From assembly GCA_020846975.1 (NCBI GenBank), contig JADLCX010000050.1, forward strand, positions 1 to 64,000: a stretch of DNA of 64,000 nt, read 5' to 3'. The translations under genes and the position numbers were made by a program. Shown here one piece after another: positions 32,701 to 41,189 of this stretch (position 1 is its first letter; the number at the start of each line of letters is the position of its first letter). The notes under the pieces were generated by a model. That model was not told where the DNA came from, searched no databases, and saw only the letters and a program-made list of their open reading frames with translations. This stretch comes from Phycisphaerales bacterium. GTDB taxonomy: Bacteria > Planctomycetota > Phycisphaerae > Phycisphaerales > UBA1924.

Positions 32701-33208
32701 GATCGGTAAACCGCATGGCCAGCGCGCAGTTGGCCCGCTCGGGAAAGGCCGTGAACGTTGTGACGGGCGTCATCGCGCCGAGGCTTCGCATCAGTTCGGA
32801 CGGAAGCACCCGTCCGTCAGCGCCGTCGAATCCCGACCCCCCACCGCCTTCCAGACCCGAACGCAGCGCCGACGGCAGTTCCACGGTCACTCCAGTCATG
32901 GCATCGTGCATGGTGACGGTGTCGCTCGCCGGAAGCCGGAAGATGTCGTCGTCTACCGGCATGGGCATCGGCGGAATCTGATCGAGCGGCGGGTGATTCG
33001 GCACGGGTGCCGCCTGATCTTCGCCCGGCCCAATCACGGGCACCTGCGGACCTATGGGCGTGGCTGCGATCGGTTCACCTCGCTTTGGAACCGTCGCGGT
33101 CTGTCCGGAAGCCGCCTCGCTCGTCCAGCCAACCTCGATCACCGCTACCGACAGGACGGCGACCGCCCGACCCATTGCCGATACGCACAGACCTCGCTCA
33201 ACTCGCAT
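29798..33208 (-). CDS. Secreted trypsin-like serine protease with four repeats and dockerin
   Basis: About 1136 residues from the ATG preceded by GGGAGG; a signal peptide follows. The protease domain has His in [12 protein letters not shown] (about 193), Asp in [12 protein letters not shown] (about 261) and Ser in [10 protein letters not shown] (about 349). A beta-sandwich segment follows, then four repeats of about 125 residues, each with DxWYR, RIDTCGS.xDTVLSVHS and ACNDD, resembling PPC-type domains. The C-terminus is a dockerin-like pair of calcium loops ([18 protein letters not shown] and [18 protein letters not shown]). It probably cuts extracellular protein and is anchored or displayed through its C-terminal domain. 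It is convergent with uvrA. Confidence 0.85.
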   Translation of the reverse strand: MRVERGLCVSAMGRAVAVLSVAVIEVGWTSEAASGQTATVPKRGEPIAATPIGPQVPVIGPGEDQAAPVPNHPPLDQIPPMPMPVDDDIFRLPASDTVTMHDAMTGVTVELPSALRSGLEGGGGSGFDGADGRVLPSELMRSLGAMTPVTTFTAFPERANCALAMRFTDQTGATRWFSCSGAMQDSGVVLTAAHCVYARSVDGPDIYDWADEIWIYPGWDGIGTAGNTGTAEVIQAWGWTRGTQYIAGTAWINDGDFNRDCAAIRVDRGANRMVGMLTGWYGYAWGYGCSESLGRTYYNYSYPAEACGTPGLHTGRTLYFRSGHFDWPCPGNRLQTSTSPGCLAAVWGGMSGSNAYFFANATERWAHAVCSTSDRYSYGRYCKLWEQFTVDLNTFRSDARGTVFDLESLRFRLNGSATVQASTATSACTVTLVNATDADPPSASYTARVYLSNNSTITPSDTLVGTFAFSHDFAPMEAVPLNLNGGVTIPPSATPGDWWLGVILDPASDVVPQNNASNSWDAQPITVTAAPPPPPSNDACANALARSVGITTFGSTSNATGDGSATCGGSAGPDVWYRVFAPLTGSLRIDTCGSLYDTVLSVHSACPGTTANQIGCNDDHGAGAVGCPNLRDSAVAIPVVGGYTYWVRLAGFQGTTGGYALSTAYVAPSNDDCANAAPYGVGQTVQSTLAGATNDGSASCGQSAAGADAWYRLVAPQTGNLRVDTCGSGFDTVLSIHSACPGPFPSQVACNDDAPTGTCTAPLPSALDVGVIAGNAYLIRVSGYAGAVGYFTLRSGYIAPANDTCAGAVGVSPGTSLAGITSGASVDGSSGCGVTGSAPDVWYRLDPSCAGLLRIDTCGSSFDTVLSVHSGCPGTSANQLACNDDHGNGGAGGCAGLRDSALQLAVTPGSTYWIRVSGFNGASGALLLLAGYVAGVAADACEDAPIVPDGTYPFTTCGAVTDGPMEGQCGFGFGDLQVNRDLWLRYDAPTARRVQVDTCASAAPSLDTKLAVYSAGEVGMPVACPGADNTAIACSDDVGSGCGASLFLSRTVFVAGAGRSYLVRVGGYLGGAGTGAISIASFCIADFNTDGSVSVQDIFDFLTAYFQGLSSADINGEGGVTVQDIFDYLSSYFIGC

Positions 33209-33840
33209 AGGTTGCCTCCCAACTCGTGAAGCGATCACCACCGAAACTCTCCCCGCCAAGATGAAACCTATAACGGCGCCCGAAATTAGCCACCACGTTG
33301 TCCGTTGTATGTCGGACTGCGATGGCGACCCGCTTTCTCTTTCACCGCTCCCGTATACCCGACCGATATGCGAACCAAGATCGCCCCACTGGTGGCTTTC
33401 GGGTGCCGCTGAGCGGACCACGCGGCACCGAGCCCGAGCAACAGGGCAAGCCGGCCATCGCGCGACCTGCGTCCGATCCGGCCGGCGGGGTCATCGAACT
33501 GGCGATGGTCGGCAGGCTCCTTTCCGGCCGCTCGCTGCCCAGACGGAGCGATTTGGAACCCTGATATGCGGAGGAGCCGGGCGGGAAGGTGGTTGAGGAA
33601 CCCGGCCCATGTCGTGCTGCGCAGCCTGCAACAGAACAATCCCCTGAGGTTTGTTCGCGACGCCCGTGCCGATCGCACGCAACATCACCGCCTTGGTGAG
33701 TGCGCCGGACCCGTCACGGCCATCGAAGCAGTGGGAGCAAGTCGTCAGGGCGGATGTTGCACGGCACGTACTCGCAGGAACGGGCGACGCATCGCACCCC
33801 CGACGCCGGCCTTCGCACGAGCAGGCGTTCCGCCTTGGCT
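33209..33840. other. Gene-free spacer upstream of the protease
   Basis: About 630 bases between the HIT gene and the protease gene, both read leftward. Several overlapping reading frames cross it in both directions, rich in Arg and Pro and without ribosome binding sites, so I do not call a gene. The protease promoter should lie near the AT-richer stretch around 33220-33300. Confidence 0.4.
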
Positions 33841-34317
33841 TCATCTTCGCGCGAATGCACGCCTCAGCGCAGCGACGAGGTGGTCGCGCACGACCTCATC
33901 AACCCCGCACTCCAGCTCCGACGCCTGCCTCACCCACACCGTCGCCCCAGGCTCCGGGTCGATCGGTCGTGAATACCGCGGGATCAGGTGCCAGTGCACG
34001 TGCGCCACCACGTTCCCCAGACACTCGTAGTTGACCCGCCGCATCCCCAGCGGCCCGAGCGCTGCGTGCATCGCCCGCGCCACATCGCCAACATCCTCCG
34101 CCAGCCTCGCCTGCCGCTCGCGCGAGAGCAACCCGAGATGTTCCTGATGGTCCCGCAGCCACAGCGTGCACCACCCCCCCACCGCCAGGCCGCTGTCCGG
34201 CTGCACAAAGGGCTGATGCTTGTGCAGCACCGCCACCGATTCACGCAGGTCCGCGAGGAAGAACGGGTCGCTCTCGATCCGGGCACGCGCGACGCGTTCG
34301 CAGGCGGGGCAACTCAT
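33841..34317 (-). CDS. HIT-family nucleotide-binding protein
   Basis: A 158-residue protein of the histidine-triad superfamily with the active site HVHWHLIPR near residue 110, where the middle histidine attacks nucleotide phosphates. It begins with a Cys pair (MSCPACERV) that may bind zinc. Members hydrolyse dinucleoside polyphosphates or nucleotidyl conjugates; the exact substrate cannot be told from sequence. It follows murA by 70 bases on the same strand and may be cotranscribed. Confidence 0.85.
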   Translation of the reverse strand: MSCPACERVARARIESDPFFLADLRESVAVLHKHQPFVQPDSGLAVGGWCTLWLRDHQEHLGLLSRERQARLAEDVGDVARAMHAALGPLGMRRVNYECLGNVVAHVHWHLIPRYSRPIDPEPGATVWVRQASELECGVDEVVRDHLVAALRRAFARR

Positions 34318-34386
34318 GGGTGATTCTTATTACCGGGCTCGCGGGGACAAGGACGGCATCGTCCAACGCACCCGGCGCCCGGAACC

Positions 34387-35757
34387 TCACACCGCCACCG
34401 TCTCGCCCGCCGGCGCGGCCTGCTTCTCCCGCACACGCTCGATGCTCGCGCCCAGGGCACGCAGCCGTTCTTCCATCTGCTCGTACCCGCGGTCCAGGTG
34501 GTACACCCGGTTCACGATCGTCGTTCCCTCGGCCGCGAGCCCCGCCAGCACCAGGCACGCGCTCGCGCGCAGGTCGCTCGCCATCACCGGCGCGCCGACG
34601 AGCTTCCGCACACCCGTGATCACCGCCGTCGAGCCCTGCCGCACGATCTTCGCGCCCATGCGGCTCAACTCGGCCACGTGCAGGAACCGCTCGGGATAGA
34701 TGCGCTCGGTGATGATCGAGTTCCCGTCCGCCAGGCAGAGCAGCGCCATGATCTGCGCCTGCAGGTCTGTCGGAAACCCCGGGTGCGGCTGCGTCGTCAA
34801 CTCGACGGGGCTGAGCGCCCGCGCGCTGGTCACCCGAACCGTCTGCCGCATCGGGTCGCGACCGGCCGCGGCAGGCCCAGTCTCGGGCGCGACGATCAGC
34901 CCGATCCGCTCGAACGCGTCGCTCGCGGCCATCAGCGCGTCCATCGGGCAGTTGTCCAGCGTGATGTCCCCGTTGGTCATCGCCGACGCGCACATGTACG
35001 TCCCCGCCTCGATCCGATCCGGGATCACCCGATGCTCCGCGCCGCCCAGCGACTCCACCCCGTCGATGATGATCCGCGGCGAACCCGCCCCGCGGATCCT
35101 CGCACCCATCGCGTTCAGCAGTTTCGCGACATCCACCACTTCCGGCTCGCACGCCGCGCTCTCGATGATCGTCTGCCCTTCCGCAAGCGCGGCCGCCGAC
35201 ATCACGTTCGCCGTCCCCAGCACCGTCGAGCCCGACGGCCCGCCGAGGAAGATCCTCGCACCCCTCAGCCGGCCGCCCTTCCCGCCCGGCACCCGCGCCA
35301 CGATGTCGCCCTGGTGAAGCTGGATCTCCGCCCCCAGCGCGGCCAGCCCGCGCAGGTGCAGGTCCACCGGCCGGTCGCCGATCGCGCACCCGCCCGGCAT
35401 CGAGATCCGTGCGAACCCGCGCTTGGCCAGCATCGGCCCCAATGCGCAGATGCTCGCCCGCATCGTCCGCACGATCTCGTACCGCGCGTGGCTCTGGCTC
35501 TCGTCGGTCGCGTGCAGGAGCATCGTCCCGCCCGCCGCGTCCAGGCTCGTCGCAGGGGAGAAGTCCACCTTGCACCCCAGCTCGCTCAGCAAGCCGACCA
35601 TGTTGCGGATGTCCGCGAGGTCCGGGACATCCTGCAACATCACCGGCCGATCGGTCAAGAGCGCCGCCGCCATCAAGGGCAACGTCGCGTTCTTCGAGCC
35701 CTTGACCGTCAGCCGGCCGCACAAGCGGCTGCCGCCATTGATAACGAAGTGATCCAC
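34387..35757 (-). CDS. murA: UDP-N-acetylglucosamine 1-carboxyvinyltransferase
   Basis: First committed step of peptidoglycan synthesis: transfers enolpyruvate from PEP to UDP-GlcNAc in the cytoplasm. The 456-residue protein shows GGSRLCGRLTVKGSKNA at the start, the catalytic cysteine in MPGGCAIGDRPVDLHL (near residue 120, the residue targeted by fosfomycin) and AGTYMCASAMTNGDI further on. A GTG start is preferred, because AGGAGA lies about eight bases upstream and it fits the family N-terminus; the frame is open to 35952. It is about 35 residues longer than E. coli MurA. Its presence agrees with current knowledge that planctomycetes do make peptidoglycan. Confidence 0.95.
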   Translation of the reverse strand: MDHFVINGGSRLCGRLTVKGSKNATLPLMAAALLTDRPVMLQDVPDLADIRNMVGLLSELGCKVDFSPATSLDAAGGTMLLHATDESQSHARYEIVRTMRASICALGPMLAKRGFARISMPGGCAIGDRPVDLHLRGLAALGAEIQLHQGDIVARVPGGKGGRLRGARIFLGGPSGSTVLGTANVMSAAALAEGQTIIESAACEPEVVDVAKLLNAMGARIRGAGSPRIIIDGVESLGGAEHRVIPDRIEAGTYMCASAMTNGDITLDNCPMDALMAASDAFERIGLIVAPETGPAAAGRDPMRQTVRVTSARALSPVELTTQPHPGFPTDLQAQIMALLCLADGNSIITERIYPERFLHVAELSRMGAKIVRQGSTAVITGVRKLVGAPVMASDLRASACLVLAGLAAEGTTIVNRVYHLDRGYEQMEERLRALGASIERVREKQAAPAGETVAV

Positions 35758-36372
35758 GAGTCCGCTCTCCTGATGCGATCGAACTGTTGCGGGTGATGGC
35801 CGTTGTGATCGACAACCGACAGGCCGCGAGCCCGCGCCTGCGCGCACGCCCGCCGCCAATCCACTTTCATCGGCCACCCGCCTTCGCCGCCAACAACGGA
35901 CACCCTTGACCGGACCCGCCCGCCGCGCTGACCTTCGGCCGCCGTCCGACAACCCTGGGTCGCGCCCGAAAACGTCCGCGACTGCCGCCCTCCAAGCGTT
36001 CAGTCCTCAGCCACAGACCCCACCCGCGGCCGAGCCCGCCGATAAGAGCCGCTCTCCATCCGTCCAGCCGCGTGTCCGCGGTCGTTCCCGGACCCGCGCA
36101 GCCCGCCGATCCATGCCTGGCCCGCCGCGGCCGCTACAGACCAGCGCGTATCGCCAACCCACCCGAGCGCGGGGGTTGCTTCCGCCCTTCCCGAATCGGA
36201 AGTTTCACCCCATCGCGGCTCCGTGCCCGCCCTCACCGGCGGCACGGTGCACGCGAGGCGGCTCGGGGTGTGCCCGGCCGCAGGCAGAAGGTCGGTCACA
36301 GGCCCGAGCGATTGAGCACTGGCCGCCGGCCCGCGACTGTCGCGGGCGAGTCTCGAACTCAAGGAGCCAAGT
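35758..36372. other. Divergent spacer between murA and fibro-slime gene
   Basis: About 615 bases without a convincing gene. A short leftward frame (35709-35870) has no good binding site. A perfect hairpin (CCCGCGA...TCGCGGG, 36330-36346) stands just before the fibro-slime start and could affect its translation. Promoters for both neighbours are expected here but not clear. Confidence 0.4.
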
Positions 36373-37344
36373 ATGAACAGCAAGTATGTTCGCAACGGCG
36401 CGGCCGCGACTGCGGGTGCCCTGCTCATCGCCGCCGCCTGCACCACCATCCCCGGTTCCACCGCCTCCGCCCAGCCGCGGACCGGCGACGAGAGCGGCCT
36501 GGTCGGGCAAAACGGCCAGGACACCTTCTCCAGCCTCCCCGAGTCCATCACGCTCATGGGCGTGGTGCGCGACTTCAAGGGCAAGGACGAGGCCGGCGGC
36601 CATCCCGACTTTGAGATGGTGCCCAAGCGCGGCTACGGCCACTACGTCGAGCAGGTCGCCGATCAACTCGACGCCGACGGCAAGCCGGCCTTCCGCTCCA
36701 AGGGTGTGAAGGTCACCAGTGAGTACCGCGACCGCTCGGGCCGGAACATCATGCCCCCGCGTGACTACCTCACGCCGGGCCGCGGCGATGTCGCCGGCGC
36801 TGCCGAGACCGCCGACGGCGGCGCGTGCAACAGCGCCGAGCGCATGCACCAGTGGTTCCGCGACACCCAGGGCGTCAACCTCTCCATGCCCCTGCCCATC
36901 ACCCTGGTGCGCAACGCCGGCACCAACATGTACACCTTCAGCGACCGAACCGACGCCACCTACACCTCCCGCGGCGGGTTCTTCCCCGCCAACGGCCAGC
37001 TCTACGGCAACTTCGGTTCCACCGGCAAGAACTTCCACTTCACCTACGAACTCGACACCACGTTCGTGTACCGGCGCGGCTCGGGCCAGATCTTCACCTT
37101 CACCGGTGACGACGACGTGTGGGTCTACATCGACGGCAAGCTCGTGATCGACATCGGCGGCGTCCACTCCGCCGTCAGCCAGACCATCGAGCTCGACCGC
37201 TGCAACTGGCTCGAGGACGGACACCGCTACAGCTTCAAGTTCTTCTTCGCCGAGCGGCACACCACCCTCTCCAACTGCCGCATCGATACCAGCATCTCGC
37301 TCGAGAACGCCCAGGTGCCCACCACCTCGGCCCTCGCCGACTGA
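36373..37344 (+). CDS. Exported fibro-slime domain protein
   Basis: A 323-residue protein preceded by GGAG. Its signal peptide contains [17 protein letters not shown]; the cysteine could make it a lipoprotein, although the pattern is imperfect. The bulk matches the fibro-slime domain first noted in Fibrobacter and slime-mould surface proteins, a relative of PA14 beta-barrels: [12 protein letters not shown] near the start, [20 protein letters not shown] and [15 protein letters not shown] towards the end, then [14 protein letters not shown]. It probably binds carbohydrate or matrix at the cell surface. A strong terminator follows. Confidence 0.85.
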   Translation: MNSKYVRNGAAATAGALLIAAACTTIPGSTASAQPRTGDESGLVGQNGQDTFSSLPESITLMGVVRDFKGKDEAGGHPDFEMVPKRGYGHYVEQVADQLDADGKPAFRSKGVKVTSEYRDRSGRNIMPPRDYLTPGRGDVAGAAETADGGACNSAERMHQWFRDTQGVNLSMPLPITLVRNAGTNMYTFSDRTDATYTSRGGFFPANGQLYGNFGSTGKNFHFTYELDTTFVYRRGSGQIFTFTGDDDVWVYIDGKLVIDIGGVHSAVSQTIELDRCNWLEDGHRYSFKFFFAERHTTLSNCRIDTSISLENAQVPTTSALAD

Positions 37345-37428
37345 CCCCCTCACCCTCTCCTGCGGCCTCCCGGAGCGCGAGCGAGCTCCGGGAGCGGGAT
37401 CGACCGACTCGACATGCCGTGACCATCG

Positions 37429-37475
37429 AACCGCCCGGGTTCTGCCTCCGACCCGGGCGGTTTGTCATTTTTTGC
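37429..37475 (+). terminator. Rho-independent terminator after fibro-slime gene
   Basis: AACCGCCCGGGT and ACCCGGGCGGTT form a 12-base perfect stem with a 10-base loop, followed by TTGTCATTTTTT. Position and shape fit termination of the rightward gene that ends 85 bases earlier. Confidence 0.85.
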
Positions 37476-37627
37476 GTGTGTGGTGTGCCCCGCGTCTCCG
37501 ACGCGGGTGGCTTCTTCGTGGCATCGCCATCGGGAAGGGGGGCCGCGATGGTGTCTGACGAGCCGCGCACAAAGCAAGCGCGAAGTGCGCCCCACGTCCA
37601 TCCGTGCCATCGACCCACCACTGTGCC

Positions 37628-37655
37628 ATTGACCCGCTGCTCTGAGCGGGTCAAT
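37628..37655 (-). terminator. Hairpin at the 3' end of the FGE-like gene
   Basis: ATTGACCCGCT and AGCGGGTCAAT form an 11-base perfect stem with a six-base loop that overlaps the stop codon of the leftward gene. There is no clear U tract, so it may stabilise the 3' end or act as a factor-dependent stop rather than an intrinsic terminator. Confidence 0.4.
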
Positions 37656-38763
37656 GCGGGTTCACCACGGAACTTCCCTTGGCTGCGATGCGCCGGAATG
37701 GGCATTTCCGCGATCGTGCAAGCCAAAGAACAGCCGCCATCACCGGGATGCACATGCTCGGTGATGGAACAGAGGCCGCGAGCCGAAATCCGTACTGATA
37801 GAAAGGGATAGCGGGGTAGTCGCCACCTGGGTAGTAGATCAAGTCGCCGACGCCACTGGAGTTGCTCCCCCAGTAAGACCCATCGTGGAGGCGATCCCGA
37901 ACACCTGTGATTCGATCCTCAACATACGACTCAGTCCACTCCGCCGTAGCTCCGGACGTATCCTTCAACCCCCACGGACTGCTCCGTGTATACGCACCGA
38001 GCGGCACATTCTGCCAGCCTGGAAAATCTCGCCAGTTGGCGTTGCCGGTCCCGGGCGGTCCGCCCGCGGGAATGAAGTTCCCACCTTGCGGTCCCGTCCA
38101 CCAGCCGGGCTGACCCTCGCCGAACCTGTTGGGGTCGAAGTGTGTCGCCTTCAACCACTCGTCCCACGTCGGCAGGAAGTACGGCGCGCCTGGTGTGCGC
38201 GCGAGCTGGTCGGTGAAGATGTTGCCGTTCGCTCCGAAGCTCGAAACTTCGTAAGCCCCCGACAAAAACGCCTCTCGGTTCAGGGCCTTTCCGTTACAGA
38301 GCCAGTTTGTGTAGATGGCCGCCGTCCGCCAGGTGATGTTCCCCGTCGGCAGCAGCGCGGTATCGGGCGTCACGCGCCACCGCCTCCCCCCATTCATTGG
38401 CGTCGTCTCGATCCCGCCCCAGAAGGTCGGCGCGATCACGTGCGGAATCCGGTCATTTGCGGGTCGATCCAGAGCCGCATTGAAGAACTCCGTCCATTGC
38501 TGGCTCGTCACCTCCAGCCGTCCGATCCGGTATTCGTATCCCACGCTACCGCGCCCACGCGCGAAGTCATCCGGCGTCCCATCCCCCATCCACGGCGCAT
38601 TCCCCGCGTGCGTGATCGTCACAAAGTCCACGCCGCTCAATGGGTCGATGTCGGCTCGCGCCGCCCCCGCGAACAAACCCACCGCGGCGACCGCCGCGCA
38701 GCCACCGCGCACCCACTGCACGCAGTCCGATCTCCATTCGTGCTTCCGCCGGAACCTCACCAT
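37651..38763 (-). CDS. Exported FGE/SUMF1-like protein with PEP-CTERM-like anchor
   Basis: About 370 residues from an ATG preceded by GAGAGG. A signal peptide (AAVAAVGLFAGAARA) is followed by a sulfatase-modifying-factor fold: YEYRIGRLEVTSQQWTEFFN, then FLPTWDEWLKATHF, WGLKDTSGATAEWTES and YQYGFRLAAS. Members of this exported subgroup usually have no known formylglycine activity and may bind ligands. The end (VPSPSMCIPVMAAVLWLA then Arg/Lys) resembles a PEP-CTERM anchor, which in planctomycetes directs sorting to the surface. Confidence 0.8.
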   Translation of the reverse strand: MVRFRRKHEWRSDCVQWVRGGCAAVAAVGLFAGAARADIDPLSGVDFVTITHAGNAPWMGDGTPDDFARGRGSVGYEYRIGRLEVTSQQWTEFFNAALDRPANDRIPHVIAPTFWGGIETTPMNGGRRWRVTPDTALLPTGNITWRTAAIYTNWLCNGKALNREAFLSGAYEVSSFGANGNIFTDQLARTPGAPYFLPTWDEWLKATHFDPNRFGEGQPGWWTGPQGGNFIPAGGPPGTGNANWRDFPGWQNVPLGAYTRSSPWGLKDTSGATAEWTESYVEDRITGVRDRLHDGSYWGSNSSGVGDLIYYPGGDYPAIPFYQYGFRLAASVPSPSMCIPVMAAVLWLARSRKCPFRRIAAKGSSVVNPH

Positions 38764-38928
38764 CAGAGCCAGCCTCTCTTCGGACCACGCAATCCCCAAA
38801 ATCAGGACTGCGCCCCCCATTCGGGCAGCTCTCTCCGGCCGATCTCAATCTACCCCCCGGCAACCTCCGCCGCAACCCCTTGCTGCGCAAATACTTATCA
38901 TTTCCCAAACAAATCAGCCGAGTTTCCT

Positions 38929-38957
38929 TGACGCTCCTCCGTCCGTCTGGTATATTT
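38929..38957 (+). promoter_or_regulatory. Strong sigma-70-like promoter for the DUF1080 gene
   Basis: TTGACG and TATATT separated by exactly 17 bases in a locally AT-rich stretch of otherwise GC-rich DNA, about 140 bases before the downstream ATG. The same 330-base spacer must also hold the promoter of the divergent FGE-like gene. Confidence 0.65.
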
Positions 38958-39095
38958 GGATAATGATCTGCAAACAAAACACTTTCATTGTGCTTGGGCA
39001 CGGGCATCCACGCTGACCTCCCCACTACCAGCCCGCCGCCATCGAGCCCTGACCCCATCGTTACACTGCCTTCCCTAACCCGAAGGAGGCTCCGC

Positions 39096-40469
39096 ATGCC
39101 GCTCCCCACCCAGTTCCGCGTTCTCTGGCTCCAAGCCCTGTCCTGCGGCCTTGTCCTCGCCGCCGCGGCGTCTCTCGCCCCAGCCCAACCCGGCGCGACC
39201 GAGCACCTGACCAAAGACCCCGACTTCAAGCCGATCTTCAACGGCTCGAACCTCGACGGCTGGGTCAACATCAACACCGCGCCCTCCACCTGGCAGGTCA
39301 AGGAAGGGGTCATCGTCTGTTCCGGCAAGCCCACCGGCCTGCTCCGCACCCAGCGTTCGTTCGAGAACTTCATCCTCGAGTTCGAGTGGAAGCACCTCAG
39401 CGCCGAGGGCAACGGCGGCCTGTTCGTCTGCTCCGATGCCCTGCCCGTCCGCGGCCAGCCCTTCACCCGCGCCATCGAGGTCCAGGTCATGCTCGGCGGT
39501 GAGGGCGACTGGTACACCAGCGACGGCGACATCTTCCCAATCCACGGCGCGACGATGGTGCCTGAAAACCCACGCCCCAAGGGCGGCAGTCGAGCCTTCC
39601 CCACCGAGAAGCGCATGAAGCCCGCGGGCGAGTGGAACCACTACCGCGTCGAGGTCAACAACGGCGACATCTCGCTGGCCGTCAACGGCAAGGTCGTCAC
39701 CCGCGGCCGAAAACTCTCGCCGCGGATCGGCTACATCTGCCTCGAATCAGAGGGCTCGGAACTCCACTTCCGCAACCTCAAGGTCAAGGACCTTCCGGCT
39801 TCCGGCGGCTCGATGGACCCCGCCGCGGATCGCATCGAGATGTCCACGGACTTCAAGCCCCTCTTCACCGGCGTGGACTTCGCCGGCTGGAAGCACACCG
39901 ACAAGCACAAGGACCACTGGGAGGTCGATGACTGGACCATCGACTTCGACGGCCAGAGTGAAGACCTCTGGAGCGAGCAGTCGTACAAGGACTTCATCCT
40001 CATCGCCGATTGGCGCTGGACCGGCAAGGCCGTGGACAACGATCTGCCCGTCATCCTTCCCAACGGCGATCAGGCCAGGACCGACGACGGCAAGCCCAAG
40101 ACCCAGAAGACCCCCGAGGCCGGCGACAGCGGCATCTACCTCCGCGGCAGCAGCAAGTCCCAGGTCAACATGTGGTGCTGGCCCGTCGGCTCGGGCGAGG
40201 TCTACGGCTACCGCACCGATGCGGGCATGTCGCCCGAGGTCCGCGCCGGCGTCACGCCCAAACTCAACGCCGACAGCAAGATCGGCGACTGGAACCGTTT
40301 CGTCATCACAATGAAGGGCGACCGCCTCACCGTCGTGCTCAACGGAAAGACCGTGATCGACAAGGCCCAACTTCCGGGCGTGGCCGAGTCCGGGCCGATC
40401 GCGCTCCAGAAACACGGCAGCCCGATCCAGTTCGGGAACCTCTACATCAAGGAGTTGAAGGGGGATTGA
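39096..40469 (+). CDS. Exported protein with two DUF1080 (3-keto-disaccharide hydrolase-like) domains
   Basis: A 457-residue protein with GAAGGAGG before its ATG and a signal peptide (SCGLVLAAAASLAPAQ). Two concanavalin-like DUF1080 domains follow: the first begins FKPIFNGSNLDGWVN (about residue 42) and contains GGLFVCSD; the second begins FKPLFTGVDFAGWKH (about 250) and contains SGIYLRGS. DUF1080 is highly expanded in planctomycetes, and some members hydrolyse 3-keto-glycosides. It likely acts on sugars in the periplasm. Whether both domains are active cannot be told. Confidence 0.88.
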   Translation: MPLPTQFRVLWLQALSCGLVLAAAASLAPAQPGATEHLTKDPDFKPIFNGSNLDGWVNINTAPSTWQVKEGVIVCSGKPTGLLRTQRSFENFILEFEWKHLSAEGNGGLFVCSDALPVRGQPFTRAIEVQVMLGGEGDWYTSDGDIFPIHGATMVPENPRPKGGSRAFPTEKRMKPAGEWNHYRVEVNNGDISLAVNGKVVTRGRKLSPRIGYICLESEGSELHFRNLKVKDLPASGGSMDPAADRIEMSTDFKPLFTGVDFAGWKHTDKHKDHWEVDDWTIDFDGQSEDLWSEQSYKDFILIADWRWTGKAVDNDLPVILPNGDQARTDDGKPKTQKTPEAGDSGIYLRGSSKSQVNMWCWPVGSGEVYGYRTDAGMSPEVRAGVTPKLNADSKIGDWNRFVITMKGDRLTVVLNGKTVIDKAQLPGVAESGPIALQKHGSPIQFGNLYIKELKGD

Positions 40470-40571
40470 TCGGGCGTCGCGATCGACTCCGCGGCCGAGG
40501 GGGAAAGGGGTGACAAGTGTCCGATCGTTCTTGCAATTCTCGCCAGAGAGGGCAGACTTCACACCGCTCTC

Positions 40572-41189
40572 ATGCTTTCCAACCCCATCAACACCCGCCA
40601 CTCTGCCGTCTCCGCCGCGGTCGCGCTCTCGTTATGGGCCCTGCCCGCCGCGAACGCCGACATCATCTGGACCGAGCAGATCAACGGCGACTTCTCGGGG
40701 AATCGGCTGGCGCCGACCACGCTCGCGCTCGCCGAGGGCAACAACGCCATCTCGGCCCGGATCGAACCGATCAGCCAGGCGGGCGAGCTCGACCTCGACT
40801 ACTTCAGCGTGACCGTGCCCTCGGGCTTTCGCCTCACGGAAGTTCTCCTCGAGAACTACCTCTCGACCGACTTTGTCGCCTTCATCGCGATCGATCCGCA
40901 CGCGACATTCACGATCGCGCCGGAAGACGCCTCGATCGAGAACCTGTTCGGCTGGCTCCACTTCGGCGCGGCCGATGTGGGCCAGGACATTCTGACCCGG
41001 ATGGGCCAGAACGGCACGGGCTTTGCCACGCCGCTCCCGTCGGGCACCTACACCTTCTGGGCGCAGCAGATCGGCGACCTGACCGAGTACACCCCCGTGT
41101 TCGTAGTCGAGGCCATCCCCGCACCGGGCTCGCTGAGCGTGCTCGCGGCCGCCGGTTTGCTCTCGCTCCGCCGCCGCCGCGCTCACTGA
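40572..41189 (+). CDS. Exported PEP-CTERM protein
   Basis: A 205-residue protein with a signal peptide (AAVALSLWALPAANA) and a C-terminal sorting signal of the PEP-CTERM type: IPAPGSLSVLAAAGLLSLRR plus arginines. Between them is a beta-rich domain without a known name. Proteins of this class are exported, recognised by an exosortase and anchored or released. It is convergent with the beta-helix gene; the two stop codons overlap by seven bases, so transcription could interfere. Confidence 0.8.
   Translation: MLSNPINTRHSAVSAAVALSLWALPAANADIIWTEQINGDFSGNRLAPTTLALAEGNNAISARIEPISQAGELDLDYFSVTVPSGFRLTEVLLENYLSTDFVAFIAIDPHATFTIAPEDASIENLFGWLHFGAADVGQDILTRMGQNGTGFATPLPSGTYTFWAQQIGDLTEYTPVFVVEAIPAPGSLSVLAAAGLLSLRRRRAH

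Noticed and set aside
33491-33844. A 117-residue minus-strand frame between the HIT and protease genes
   Set aside because: Arg/Pro-rich, no binding site, overlaps the HIT gene end; no similarity recognised.
35709-35870. Short minus-strand frame starting MKVDWRRACAQA upstream of murA
   Set aside because: It overlaps the murA start, lacks a good ribosome binding site, and I do not recognise it. It could be a small real gene, but support is too thin.
37367-37394. Perfect 10-base inverted repeat just after the fibro-slime gene
   Set aside because: No U tract follows, and a much better terminator lies 35 bases downstream; it may be part of the same 3' structure.
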